Of a DNA stretch of 64,000 bases, positions 1-10,930 are shown piece by piece; the stretch's first letter is position 1, and each line of letters begins with the position of its first letter. The stretch comes from Owenia fusiformis. Taxonomy: Eukaryota > Annelida > Polychaeta > Sabellida > Oweniidae. The translations under genes and the position numbers were made by a program. The stretch lies in assembly GCA_903813345.2 (NCBI GenBank), contig CAIIXF020000008.1, forward strand, positions 24,166,822-24,230,821, written 5' to 3'. The notes under the pieces are model-generated. The model had not been told where the DNA came from, did not search any database, and saw only the letters and a program-made list of their open reading frames with translations.

Positions 1-13
1 TCAAAAAGATATT

Positions 14-1243
14 TACAGTAAAACCTGTCTTATCCGAACACCCATGGGACCAGCCAAAAGCGTTCAAATTGGCAGGTGTTCAAATTTCGAGGATTTTGTT
101 GGTCGGGGGGGGGGGATTTTCATTGTTCAGTGCACTATATTGAACACTTAATACTAAGTCAGAAAACAATACATGTTGTTGATGAGTTAATTCTACAATA
201 GGCCTATAGCCTATATGCTATGTTTTATTTATATTTTGAACAATTTCATCATTTTAGTAAAAATAACTCTTATATTCTGGCAAAAACTTTGTAATACACT
301 GTAAAAGTATATGATATGGCTTATCCCATATTATGGTTATATAGCACTGCTTTACTTTTGCTTGAAAAAGTCCTTCATTGTTGTTTGTTTCTTGGCACTT
401 TTAGCATTAGCAATATTTGAGTAGATATCCTCTTCAAGTAAAAATAATCTTTCATGAGTGTTCATTCGAGATGATGTATAATCCTTCAAAATATCAAGGG
501 CATTCAGGATGTCAGATGTATGCGAATATTACGGAGTTGGATTTTTTCTCCTTCTCGTGATATAATCGTGTCTGCTAATGGCATCTGTGTTGTCTTTGTG
601 ATTATAAAACATTTACTGATTGAATCTTAGCTATCATAACAGACCCATGGGATATAAAACAGTTAAGACCTGTTCATAATCCAAATCAAAAACATCCAGT
701 TAATTTACAATAAGGATAAACCAATTATCTCCCAGACTCTCACCTTTCTCTTAATCCAAATCAAAAACATCCAGGTAATTTCCAATAATGGTAAATCAAT
801 TATCTTCTTGATTCACACCTTTCTCTTAATCTAAAAATAAAACATTCAGTTCTTTTCTAATCGGATAAACCAATTAACTCCTGTATTCACACCTTTCCAA
901 AACATCCTGTTGTTAGGGATGTCACTGAGACTAAATAAGTTAATTAGGACAATTGGTTCTTTGATTGCATTTGTATATATGTAAAGATAAATAACAACTA
1001 TAACATTGACTCAATATGTGGCTTTAATTGAAATGTCTAGACATTTGATTTCTGATAAAAATGTTCAGATTAGACAGGTCACTTTTTCAAATCTGGTTGT
1101 TCACTGTTCAAATTAGGAGGTGCTCAGATTTCAAGGTTTTTTTAACATGGGAGTCAATGGGAGTCAATCGGACCGAAAAAAAGTGTTCAAATTGGAAGGT
1201 GTTCGGATTAGCCAGGTGTTCGGATTAGACAGGTTTTACTGTA
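14..1243. mobile_element. Pogo/Tigger-like non-autonomous element with TA target duplication
   Basis: Inverted termini begin CAGTAAAACCTGTCT at 16 and end with the reverse complement at 1241; about 28 bp match with one or two differences. TA dinucleotides flank both sides (14-15 and 1242-1243). CAGT termini with a TA duplication are typical of the pogo/Tigger branch of Tc1/mariner; that assignment is family knowledge. No transposase frame is visible inside, so it would depend on an enzyme encoded elsewhere. The words GGTGTTCGGATTAG and GTGTTCAAATT recur near both ends, and there is a 10-base G run near 104-113. It lies in the intron or upstream sequence of the WD40 gene. Confidence 0.8.
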
Positions 1244-1563
1244 CTTGCTTCAAAGTGACCAATTTGTTTTCAAAATCATCTCCCAAGTTCTCAAAAATTC
1301 CACTCTGATTTTTTTTATTTTAGACTTGACCTTCATTGACCTTCTCAAGGTAGAAAAGGTCATAAAGGTCTATTTTTAGCTTTCCTCGGATTGACCAATC
1401 TTCTTTTGAAAATCATCTAGGCCTACAAGTTCTCACAAGTTCAAGTCTGACTTAAGGAGGAAGTAAAACCTATATCCAGTTGTAAGGGTATGACAGTGGG
1501 TGTCATTATGTGTTACAATCCCCTCATACACAGAAACATATTGATATTCTATTCATATTTCAG

Positions 1564-1899
1564 GCATATGTGTTTGATATAAGGAAAGGGACATATCTTC
1601 ACAAGTTAACTGGGCACACAGACACTGTATCAGATGTTGCCTTCCACCCCCTCCACCCACAGGTAACGATAAAGCAAATATATAAATCAGGATAATCATG
1701 ATTATAGTGAATTTGTCTACATTTTGGTCTCTATTGGTAATATTTAAACAGTGAACATGTATATAATTAATTACTAATTACTGAACATGCAATTTTAAAA
1801 AAACTTCAGTCATTAATTCTGAGTTATGTCTTATGATGGTTTCAGTTGGTGACTGCTTCATTAGATGGTAAACTGCGTCTTTATAAACCACAATCCTGA
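1564..1899 (+). CDS. C-terminal two exons of a WD40-repeat protein
   Basis: Two coding exons are visible. The first (1564-1662) follows a TTTCAG acceptor and ends CAG before a GTAACG donor. The second (1846-1899) follows TTTCAG and ends with TGA at 1897-1899. Both exons are in phase 0 and join cleanly. The joined C-terminus has a blade with the core LTGHTDTVSDVAFHP followed by LVTASLDGKLRLY, the standard GH...D/TASxDGxxRLY layout of a beta-propeller repeat, then a short tail. A WD40 propeller normally acts as a protein-protein scaffold. I do not recognise which family member this is. Upstream exons are not in the window, so the preceding intron is at least 1.5 kb and contains the pogo-like element. 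This is the only host gene I can support here. Confidence 0.85.
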
Positions 1900-1900
1900 C

Positions 1901-2275
1901 AGCATTGCAGTTCTGACATCAACAACAACTCTGATATCAATTCAATTACAATTAGTTACACTCCTGACATCAACAACAACAACAACTCTAATATCAATCC
2001 AATTACAATTACCGGTAGTTACACTCCTGACATCAACAACAACAACAACTCTAATATCAATCCAATTACAATTAGTTACACTCCTGACATCAACAACAAC
2101 AACAACTCTAATATCAATCCAATTACAATTAGTTACACTCCTGACATCAACAACAACTCTAATATCAATCCAATTACAATTACCGGTAGTTACATTCCTT
2201 ACATCAACAACAACAACAACTCTAATATCAATCCAATTACAATTAGTTACACTCCTGACATCAACTTAGAAAAGG
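1901..2275. repeat. Tandem repeat, ~57-64 bp unit, just after the WD40 stop codon
   Basis: About six imperfect copies of a unit containing a CAACAACAACAAC run, then CTCTAATATCAATCC, then ATTACAATTAGTTACACTCC. Two copies carry an extra ACCGGT segment. The array begins within a few bases of the stop codon, so it probably lies in the 3' UTR. A 134-codon open frame across it is only repeat translation. No AATAAA is seen before the array ends; the first is near 2534. Confidence 0.85.
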
Positions 2276-2429
2276 TTTGTTTTCCTTTGGACACTAGAGC
2301 AACTGCCAGATGAGAACTTTAGCACATGCTGCTTGCATATGAGATACATGTATCTATGTTATACAAACATGTACGGTATAATACATTACTGATCCCGAAA
2401 AGATTTTCCAAACTATGGAACTTTTTGCA

Positions 2430-2810
2430 GCATTCCTATGAACATTGATTTGATTTGAAAACTATATTTATTCTTGGTAGCTCTATCAGTAAAAAACTGG
2501 TCTTCCTAGAGGCCCAGTAATAATTTACAATATGTACAATAAATATAGGAACATACAAATAGACATATAGGACATATAGAACAAGTTGATATATATGTAT
2601 CTTCAAAGAAGACAACCAAAAGAACAACCAACTGTCAGAATTGAATGCAATAAGTCGAAAACAGAATACAATGTTTTTGCGAGATTTATCTATATTGTAA
2701 CCCCTAAGAAGTAATAAATATGGCTTCTCTAAGCCAAAATAATCTGAAGGAAAAAGCCAATCAGATTGGAACAAATTTGATCTGGCTTTTTAAATTTTAA
2801 TTTCTATTGA
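2430..2810 (-). mobile_element. Possible LINE 3' tail fragment
   Basis: Read on the minus strand, this segment runs into an A-rich end with AATAAATATAG followed by TCAAATCAA at about 2440, like the 3' end of a non-LTR retrotransposon. A 112-codon open frame covers it, hydrophobic and without recognisable motifs. I infer a 5'-truncated LINE end from the tail shape only; other copies would be needed to confirm it. Confidence 0.3.
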
Positions 2811-2969
2811 TGTAAGTGGAAATTCATGGCTAAGAACAATCATTGAATTGATACTGTTAACGAATTAATTCAAGCCTCAGAATTTATAAACAAACTTGTT
2901 TTACATCATATAACACGAGAAAATTAGGGGGTTACTCTAATTGTGTTTTTTAGGAGACCCGATCTCTTT

Positions 2970-3590
2970 AAAGTCTCCGATAAATCGGACTACGTATACC
3001 TCCGTGTTTGTGAAACAGTTTATTCCCAGTTAAAAAACTAACATGAAATTCCTAAAAGTTGAAGTCCTAAACATTTATTATTTCCTTATCAAAATCCAAT
3101 CTTTACATTGAGTTTTTAAGTTTAATCAGTATGTTGTGCCATGGTAAAAACTGTTCTGAGGATGATTTTCTGAGATGATACTAAAGAATAGTCTGAAAGT
3201 ATGGAAAGTTCCACAGGGAAGGTTCCAAAAAGGAGGCGAATAATAATGTCCCATAATTACCAAATAAATGAACCAATAATGAACAAATTAAAGATAATGT
3301 CATATTAAATCTACTGGACTTCCTAAACCTCCTCTAAATGGAGGCAAATGTTGGTTTCCATAAGGAACCAACATTTGAACCAATAGAAAGACAAGTAGAT
3401 TATGTAATAAAGTAGAATATACTGGACTTTAAAGCCCTCCTTTATGGGACTTTGAACTTTCCTGATAGAAAAGACATAACAATATGAAAAGAGCCAAGAT
3501 TTTAATGTTATTTATGAATAATATCATGTATTGAGTGCAAATGGACTTAAAGTCTCCGATAAATCGGGCTACGTATACCGCCGTGTTTAC
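2970..3590. repeat. Two direct copies of a 40 bp motif bracketing a hairpin
   Basis: AAGTCTCCGATAAATCGG followed by CTACGTATAC and the CCGTGTTT word occurs at 2971-3008 and again at 3549-3588. Between them is a 14/13 bp hairpin (3346-3359 with 3364-3376, arm AAATGTTGGTTTCC). Related words (TACTGGACTT, CCTCCT) recur nearby. The surrounding ~600 bp has no gene that I can support. Confidence 0.55.
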
Positions 3591-3887
3591 ATTAGGGGAT
3601 TAGAAGAGTTTATTTTTTATTTAGGTATGCAAGCTACGTATATCAATATTAGGCCTTCATTCATGTACTCATGTGCCTGTAATCAGCATGCCCTTCAATA
3701 TTATGTAAACCAGGCTATTCAAGTACTAGTACTGTATAATGTAAACTATTTATGTGTGTACTACATACAATACAATTCCCTGGGAAACAAAACTCAAATA
3801 CTTTTTATATGTTCAAAATGAGCCATTTGATTGATGCAAACACTAAATAGCTTCATAAATAACATCTACAAAGTATATCTAATAGTA

Positions 3888-4380
3888 ATTTTCAATTTCA
3901 ATGGTGAAACTTCCCTGGTTACGATTATATGGGAAATCATCTCGAGACGAAGATCGTTCGCCTTCCTGGCTTACCTCTGAATCGTGTACCTGGTAATCTC
4001 TTTATATAGTTTAGCGAGAGCGGTGCGCCTGCGCAGTTTTAAACTTTGGCGCTCACTTTAAGGAGAATAAAGAATAGAAATGATGTACATCAAATGTATA
4101 GAACAATAAAATATATCTTAAAACCTAAATCAATGTGATATAAAAATGAAGTTTGTACCAAAATTTAATGTATATGAAAACCTAAACCCTGTTTCACTAG
4201 TAGTAATTTTCAATTTCAATGGTGAAACTTGCCTGTTTACGATTATACGGGAAATCAACATGGGACGAAGATTGTTCACCTTCCTGACTTACCTCTGAAG
4301 CCTGTACCTTGTAATCTCTTTATATAGGTTAGCGAGAGCGCTGCGCCTGCGCAGTTTTAAACTTTGGCGCACACTTTAAA
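3888..4380. repeat. ~180 bp sequence in two direct copies
   Basis: The block starting AGTAATTTTCAATTTCAATG and ending with TGCGCAGTTTTAAACTTTGG then CGC occurs at 3888-4060 and 4199-4378 with about 90% identity. About 130 bp of different sequence separates them. Both contain TTTATATAG followed by GCGCCTGCGCAG, a GC-rich palindromic word. It looks like a tandem duplication of a short mobile or satellite unit; nothing coding is seen. Confidence 0.75.
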
Positions 4381-4572
4381 TATTTTAAGTTTAGGTTTTG
4401 GTACATAAAGTGAATTTTCCACAACTGCTCTAGTAGCATAATTATGGACAGACTTTGTCTCTTTGAAACAGTTTTGAATATATTTTTTTATATTTAAAAT
4501 TCTTTTTTATTTCAGATAATTTAAAAAGATTACATCAATTTAAAAATTTGTTTACATAAGTTACCTGTTGCA

Positions 4573-5390
4573 TTACATAATAATATTTCTCTTGGAGAGC
4601 TCTATTTTAAAATTATAGTACAAGTCAATAGTATTATAAAACCCTAGAGTATGTTTATGTATACACCACTTTGCAATGAGTATAATATAATTTAACTTGT
4701 TAGTTTGAACATCATCTTTAAAAATGCCTTGTATTATTTCATCTTCTGACATGTTATACATAAAGTGTTGTTTAATAATACCCCATAAAGGTTGAATAGA
4801 AGTACATGATGCAAATCTGTGCTGCACAGTATCTAGCACATTATCAGCACATTTTGTACAATGAGGGGTTTCTTTTTTCTTCATTTTGAATAAACTATTA
4901 TTTGTGACAACAATGTTATGGAGTATTTTCCACTGAAATGTAATCAACTTTGTTTCTTTTGTCAAATGATGTGCAAGTGTCCAATAAAATTCACTATTTT
5001 GCACATCTGTTATTACAGTTGATGTGGGGTTTTGAAATAAACTCTTAATAAACACATTATAAATGTATTTTGTGTCTACTGTTTTTACTTGTGTTGTTTT
5101 ACATCGAGATATACCCTTTAATATGTTATACTCTAAGATACAGTTTAAATTAGTTTTTTCATTGAACAATTGTAGAGCTATTAAATTGTCATTTTCATAT
5201 TGTATGTGATCTAAAGAGAATATATTTTTCTTCATTAATCTCTCTAAGTATAAAACCTTATGTTTATATTTTACATTCTTGTTTAACCATAGAATATTAA
5301 CCACTTCTTGTTGTAATTGTGTTGATTGGTTGTTAAAATATATGGGGGAAAGTAGCCTGAAATGGTCTGGTACATTAAATTGATTTCCTG
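4573..5390 (-). pseudogene. LINE ORF2 C-terminal fragment, L1/Tx1-like
   Basis: A minus-strand frame open for about 270 codons begins around DTGNQFNVPDHF (near 5390) and ends at 4573. The segment FQWKILHNIV followed by CTKC and CTSIQPLW, with spaced Cys/His residues, matches the C-terminal region of L1/Tx1-type LINE ORF2 after the reverse transcriptase. The endonuclease and RT domains are absent, so it is 5'-truncated. It abuts a different LINE at 5394, which suggests one inserted into or recombined with the other. It is not a host gene. Confidence 0.7.
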
Positions 5391-5393
5391 TAT

Positions 5394-5935
5394 CTAATCA
5401 TTTCTTGAATTGGAGTCCAATAAAGCGACACTTGAAACATCAAAATTAGCTCCCAGTATAATTTGTGCTGCCATCTTTTGAAGTTTCTCTAGTCTAGTCA
5501 GATAGATTTTATTAGAACATTCTCCCCAGACAATTGAGCAGTAATTAAATTCTGGTAATATGATTGTATTATAAATTGTGACAAGTGCTTCCTTTGAAAC
5601 ATATGGTTTAAGCCTTCTTAAAATACCTATCTTACAAGAAATCTTTGAACAAAGCTTTTCAATATTTACTTTGAATGCTAATTTGTCATCAACAATAGCA
5701 CCTAAATATTTATAAGTTTCAACATTTTCAATTACATTATTTGATATTGTTATAACATCAATCTTCATCATTTCCATACTTTGAGGTGCATGTATTTCCT
5801 ATTTTCATTAATTTTGTTTTACTATAGTTTAAATTCATCTTATTACATTTCATCCATTCATCAATACAGTTAATATCATTTTGAAGTATTGCATGTAGAG
5901 ATAGAACATCACAAGTTGACCTAAATTATGCATAA
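5394..5935 (-). pseudogene. LINE reverse-transcriptase C-terminal fragment, CR1/Jockey-like
   Basis: Minus-strand translation gives a post-YADD RT segment: LQNDINCIDEWM, then KYLGAIVDDKLAF, then a thumb-like region (LPEFNYCSIVWG) and LEKLQKMAAQIILG. This order is standard for CR1/Jockey-type LINEs. The upstream 5778-5920 part is in a different frame from 5394-5777, so there is a frameshift near 5777. The palm catalytic motif and endonuclease are missing. The frame stops just where the neighbouring L1/Tx1-like fragment begins. Confidence 0.75.
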
Positions 5936-5959
5936 TTCATATGAGTATGTAATAGTACA

Positions 5960-6060
5960 ATAACGTCATTTCTGCTGGCAATATAGTGAAATATTGGACC
6001 AAGGGCTGCAGGCCCAAGGTCCAATATTTCACTATTTTGCCCGCAGAAATGACGTTATTA
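5960..6060. repeat. Inverted repeat (hairpin), ~42 bp arms
   Basis: The left arm (5960-6000) reads from AATAACGTCATTTCTGC to TGAAATATTGGACC. The right arm (6017-6060) is its near-perfect reverse complement, with a 16-base loop containing GGGCTGCAGGCCC. It stands at the edge of the CCATGG-rich tract and may be a foldback insertion. Confidence 0.85.
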
Positions 6061-7745
6061 CTACCATGTTGAAATGGACCATGGTATGACCATGGTATAT
6101 GGCCATGAAATGCAATGAAATACCATGGTAATACCATGGCGGATCATGATCGTTGAATGGCACCATTGCATTTCATGGTTAACAGCGCGTTTTTAACATG
6201 GAGTTTTCCATTGAAAAAATACTGCCGTTTCGCAGTATTCCATGGTCAGAAACCATCAAATGCAATGATATCATGGTCAAGCGCTCCTGACCATGAAATG
6301 CAATGGTGCCATTTAACGATCATGATATACCACGGTATACCATGGTCAATTAACATGTAATTTTGTATCTAAAAAATACCACCGTTTCACAGTATTTCAT
6401 GGTCAAATACCATCAAATGCAGTGATATCATGGTCTAGACATTCAACCATGATATGCAATGGAGCCATCCAATAATCATGATCTACCATGGTATAACATG
6501 GTCACTTTACTTAAAATTTTGCATTTAAAAATACTGCTGTTTTGCAGTATTTCATGGTTGCAAACCATCAAATGCAATGAAGTACAGTCAAGATGTTTAG
6601 TCGAAGACTGGAGGTTGGACTTACAAAGTATTGAGTTGATCTCCTATTTTAGCGACAACAGTCAAAAAAATAAAGCAAATTTGTTTAACAAAAAAATTTT
6701 GTTTCTAGGGTTATTAACTTAATTATTCATAATAGAAATCAATTTATTAAATAAAGGAACAAAAGTATATAAAGTTGTGATTTTGATGAATATCAGAATC
6801 ACTAATTATAATAATTTGGTTATCTAATTAACATTTATTAATAAAGATATTTCATGTAAAAAATACTTTTTGAACATGGTCTTTCATTGTATTTCACTGC
6901 ATTGCAAGAAAGACCATTGCATTTCATTGCATATCATGATCAATCATTGTATTTCATTGCATTTCATGGTGAAACGTGGTATTTCATTGTATTTCATGAT
7001 CCATTTCAACTCTGACCAATTTAAGACTTCGACACTCTTCTAGAGTTCTTTTGGCAATGAAATACCATGGTATAATCATGGTATTTGATGGTCAGGTTTG
7101 ACAGTGAAATGCTATGAAATACAATCAACCACGAAATGCAATGATATGCCATGATAAATGATAGTTATGATTATGGCAATGAAATACCATGGTATGACCA
7201 TAGTATTTGATGGTCAGGTTTGACAATAAAATGCCATGAAATACCACCAACCATGAAATGCAATGATAAAACCATGATAAATGAGAGTTATGATTTTGGC
7301 AATGAAATGACATGGTATGACCATGGTAATTGATTGTCACACGGTACAATGAAATGCCATGAAATGTCATCAACCATGATATACCATGGTAATACCATGG
7401 TAAATGATGGTCAGGTACATAACAAAAAAATATCACGGTATGACCATGGTATTTGATTGTCACATCGTACAATGAAATACCATCAACCATGATATACAAT
7501 GGTAATACCATGGTAAATGATGGTCAGGAACATGGCAATGAAATACCATGATAATACCATGGTATTTGATGGTTAACTTTGAACATGAAATACCATGAAA
7601 CATGGTATAACATGATATACCATGGTATACCATGGTAAAAAATTGACCAAAAAACAGCATTGCCACCATGGTCAGAGTTGATGGTAATTTCATTGCTGAT
7701 CATGATAGACCATGGTAAACCATGGTATCATGGTTTACGTTTAAA
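6061..7745. repeat. CCATGG-rich palindromic repeat tract
   Basis: The tract is packed with ACCATGGTAT-type palindromes and the words TTCATGGTCA, ACCATCAAATGCAATG and TTTGATGGTCAG. The left part (6180-6600) repeats with a period near 155 bp (ACCATCAAATGC at 6252, 6409 and 6563). The right part (7060-7740) repeats about every 122 bp and carries the same words on the other strand (ATGGTATTTGATGGTCAG). A central AT-rich segment (6600-6890) lacks them. Open frames here (7125-7511 and 7460-7693, minus) are rich in YHGH/PWYYHGISW and are repeat translations, not genes. Confidence 0.8.
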
Positions 7746-7819
7746 AATTGTATTATTACCACCGTTAATGACCAGGGCTGAAATAGCAAATTTGAAATAG
7801 AAAATCTTACGCACTGAAC

Positions 7820-7998
7820 GATATCACTTTTCCCGGGAAACATAGCCGGGCGGATAATGTCATTATTGCCCGACTAAAGTCATTAACGCCCGACACAATA
7901 TTGCTCACGTCAATATAGCAATTTAAATGCCTTCTCAACTAGTACTAAAACCCCTAGAAGTAGAACAGGCCCTGCAAGGTGGTAATAATGAGTAATAC
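7820..7998. repeat. Dispersed repeat fragment, also present near 25.26 and 25.50 kb
   Basis: AAATGCCTTCTCAACTAGTAC followed by CCCCTAGAAGTAGAACAGG matches the reverse complement of segments near 25255-25295 and 25490-25535 (CTAGTTTAGAAGGCATTT). The preceding bases contain several CCCGAC/CGGGC words. No coding content is seen. Confidence 0.5.
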
Positions 7999-8493
7999 TA
8001 GAGCGATTTCGCACATACATGAAAGTACAACTTATAACGTATACTTATAAGTAAACGTACAAGGTGCTTCATAATGCGGGCTTTTCGTCAGGAAAGATCT
8101 TCTCTGACTGTAATAAATAAAGGTCAAAGGGATGTCATTTGTACTTTCTTAAATTGTAGCTTGTTTAGTTGATCCAAATGTGTTTGTCTAGAATAAAATA
8201 GTAGGCTCATATATAGTACATATGTTATAGACCAATCTCTTCTCAAATTGACTTTTTGGAGATGCTCGTTATGAAACACCCTATATGTCATTTGTTGAGC
8301 TACTGAATGGGTCGTTTCCAGGAATTGCTAGAACCTGGTTTGATTGGTGTTTCAAATTGATGGTTAAAGTATTTGATTCGATACTGTTCCTACTCAGCCA
8401 ATTAATTTTAAATAAAAAATGCTTGCGGTCAATTGTTCCACACACATGTAGGTAAAGTTTACGGAGATCCAACTGTATACGTTTATCATCTTC
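7999..8493 (-). mobile_element. Truncated copy of the TA/GAGAGATTTCGCA element
   Basis: It begins with TA (7999-8000) and GAGCGATTTCGCAC and runs as the reverse complement of 35860-36340, the complete copy inside the DIRS element. Homology stops near 8493, after GTATACGTTTATCATC, so the second terminus is missing. It is immediately followed by another small element at 8501. An 85-codon minus frame inside it is not a supported gene. Confidence 0.8.
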
Positions 8494-8500
8494 GTATCTC

Positions 8501-8702
8501 AGTGATCTCCCTAGCATTGAAGCAAGTGGGCGCAGCACCCACCTGAAATCTTAAAAACAGGCTTGCACCCACCTGAAAATTCATTTGCACCCACTTGAAA
8601 ATGAGAAAAATCATGATAAATGGGCATATTTGACCAATTTCAGTGTGAATTGTAAAAATGAGAATTTTGCACCCACTTGAAAAAAATCTTAGGGAGATCA
8701 CT
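8501..8702. mobile_element. Small 202 bp terminal-inverted-repeat element
   Basis: The ends are AGTGATCTCCCTAGCATT and the reverse complement of AGTGATCTCCCTAAGATT. Internally the word GCACCCACTTGAAAA, or a close variant with ACCTG, occurs four times. Its two ends coincide with the truncation of the element to the left and the start of the GTGTAT...ACGCAAC repeat to the right. No clear target duplication is visible. Confidence 0.65.
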
Positions 8703-9935
8703 AAGGGTGTATAAAAAAACGCAACAAGTAGTTATCTTGTAAAATCACAAAACTAGTGATGACTACATCAATTTCATTCAATGTACCATAAAGCCACGTC
8801 TCTCCTCTTTGCAATGATACACTCCCCTCCATAAGTTTGGCAACCTTTTTTCTCCATTGAACTACGTGTTAAAGCCTCTTTACGTTTGAATTTTTATTTA
8901 CTTAACCGGCGATGAAATAACTTATAATATTGATGGAAACGTAACTTGACTTTATTTCCAATACCTCCAAATTTTCTCAATTTTTTTCTTCAATTACAAT
9001 AGGTCGAAAATTAATGATAAATTTGATGAATTTTTGAAAATCGTCATTCCCATGTAATCCAATGGGAAATGGAGGGTTCGGGGCAAATCAGAAATCAGGA
9101 TATCTTTTCAGTAAAAGATTCAGCAAAAAATATTTTTATATAGAAAATTGAATTGTCTAACTTTTTTGAACACTAAGTGTTTAGTTTATTTGATGAATAT
9201 TAAAGTTACAGCGCTTCAAAGTCATTTTTGAAAAGAATTTTTCGCCTCCTGTGTTATTTCAATGAGAGAGGTTTTTTGAAAAACAATTTTGACTTTAAAG
9301 CCCTATAACTTTGTTGAACCTGAAGAAACATATCAATTTTTTGTTAAATAAAGTTAGCAAATTCAATTACTTGCCTAACTCGGATTTTTTGCAAGGACTC
9401 GGATGGATGGATATTCTGTCTTATGACTTGCGGCAAACCTACCATTTCCCATTGGTTAACATGGGAATGTCGATTTTCAAAAATTCATCATGAATTTCGA
9501 CCTACTGTAATTGAGGAAAAAAATTGAGAAAATTTGAAGGTATTGGAATTAAAGTCAAATTACGTTTCCATCAATAGTATAAGTGTTTTCATCGCAGGTT
9601 AAGTAAATAAACATTCAAAGGTAAAGAGGCTTTAACACGTAGTTCAATGGGGGGAAAAAGGTTGCCAAACTTATGGAGGGGAGTGTATGTCATTCATTCA
9701 CATGTGGTAATGGTTGGGTGAGAAATCCTTCCATTTGCACTGTGGGTCAAAATCGGCTCTGTACCAAGTTTTAGATATTGAAAAAATCAGTGCAGGGGCT
9801 AAGTGCACATGGAAGTTCCCCTGACTTGAATTGTTGTGACTTTTTCTTTTGGAGCTATCTCAGGAGCATCTGTGCTCACAATTCCTCCACCAGATATTGC
9901 AAAACCTAAAGCTATTGCCAATCTTAATATTTAGG
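8703..9935 (+). repeat. Module A of the modular foldback family, split by a TA insertion
   Basis: 8703-8819 and 9688-9935 together match the continuous copy at 33748-33965 and the inverted copy at 33200-33430. The sequence starts GTGTATAAAAAAACGCAAC and passes through CTCTCCTCTTTGCAATGA, GGTTGGGTGAGAAATCC and GTGGGTCAAAATCGGCTCTG. The reading breaks exactly at TA, where the 8820-9685 element sits. The 86-codon frame downstream (9849-10109) has no recognisable domain. Confidence 0.8.
8818..9687. mobile_element. Tc1/mariner-type foldback element, 866 bp, with exact empty site in the window
   Basis: The termini are CACTCCCCTCCATAAGTTTG and its reverse complement, flanked by TA at 8818-8819 and 9686-9687. 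Removing the element and one TA restores GCAATGATATGTCATTC, which is exactly the uninterrupted sequence near 33858. The arms extend far inward: matching words such as CCAATGGGAAATGG (about 9060 and, inverted, about 9445) and TTAAAGTC near the centre show it is almost wholly palindromic around 9250. No transposase is encoded. The CACTCC...AAGTTTGG end resembles Tc1-like termini. Confidence 0.9.
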
Positions 9936-10504
9936 AAATTGACATTTACATACGTATCATTTAGACGACATCGATTTTTCGTTTTTTGTTTGCGTTTTTC
10001 ATCAGAATTTAAATGGATAAAAACTTTAGGGAGTTACTTTTTCATTGGATTACTACTTTTCGTTTTATTTCTTTCATTCTCCAATATGCACCTATTCATA
10101 TTTGAATAGAATACTACAGATTCAAGAAATCTACCATGTATGATTAGGTAAGAAAGCAATTGCGGGAGTAAGCTTATGCCTATTTGCCGACGTATACCTT
10201 ATCATTATATAAAATAATTCTAGTGGATATTTTTCAAGTGGATAAGGCGATGACTTTTCAGTCGAAACCAGTGACTTTCCGAATCGCGCAGCCGATATCT
10301 CATAAGTTTGGTGATTTTTCTACCTAGCCTATAAACTTACCATATCACATTGGAGAAAATAAATACAAACATTTGAAAAGAGACATTGCAATAATTCAAT
10401 TTCTGTGAATAATATATTGAAACAACCTTTCCAAATATATAATATGATATGGACATGAACACGCGGCAACAATATTAAGCGGACAGAAATAGTTATAAAA
10501 TATC

Positions 10505-10605
10505 AGTGAAATGTGTTCTCACGGTGCCCATGTCAAGCTGCGCGCCTACTTAGGCGCGCAGTTCGTTTCGATCACAAACTGCGTGCCTAACAACATTGCA
10601 TCATT
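10505..10605 (+). repeat. Left part of a dispersed repeat (second copy inverted at 30.7-31.65 kb)
   Basis: GCCCATGTCAAGCTGCGCGCC then GGCGCGCAG and CAAACTGCGTGCCTA match the reverse complement of 31560-31640 (GCCAATGTCAAGCAGCGTGCC and so on). The right part of the same repeat appears at 16230-16560, beyond the LINE, so the LINE seems to have inserted into this repeat. Confidence 0.6.
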
Positions 10606-10930
10606 TAAGTTGGTGTCTGTATTTTGAAACGTAATTTAAAGACATTTATCCTGCATTGTTTTCTTGTTCAATACGTTCATTCTGTGGCAAATATATGAAT
10701 CTTGCAAATAATAGCAAAAACTATGTGCAAATGAATCTAAGTTTTAAAACATAAGCAGATTAATGGCATTTCCGTCACTGATTTAACGGGAATTTATACG
10801 TAAATCGATCTAGCACTTTAAGCATAAATGACAAATACTTAAGACTCGTTTTATATTTAATTCCTTTATCCTTACGCATTTATCATGTATAATTCAAAAT
10901 ATTTCGAGATAAAACAGATAATAGTTTAGT
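10606..10930. other. AT-rich spacer without genes
   Basis: No open frame, repeat or motif that I can support. It is probably diverged interior of the host repeat next to the LINE 3' end. Confidence 0.5.

Noticed and set aside
1865-2269. 134-codon frame with LTSTTTTTLISIQLQL repeats.
   Set aside because: Out of frame with the WD40 exon and entirely tandem-repeat DNA.
7125-7693. Histidine/tryptophan-rich minus-strand frames (YHGHT, LPWYYHGISW).
   Set aside because: Direct translation of the CCATGG repeat tract; same residues recur with the DNA period.
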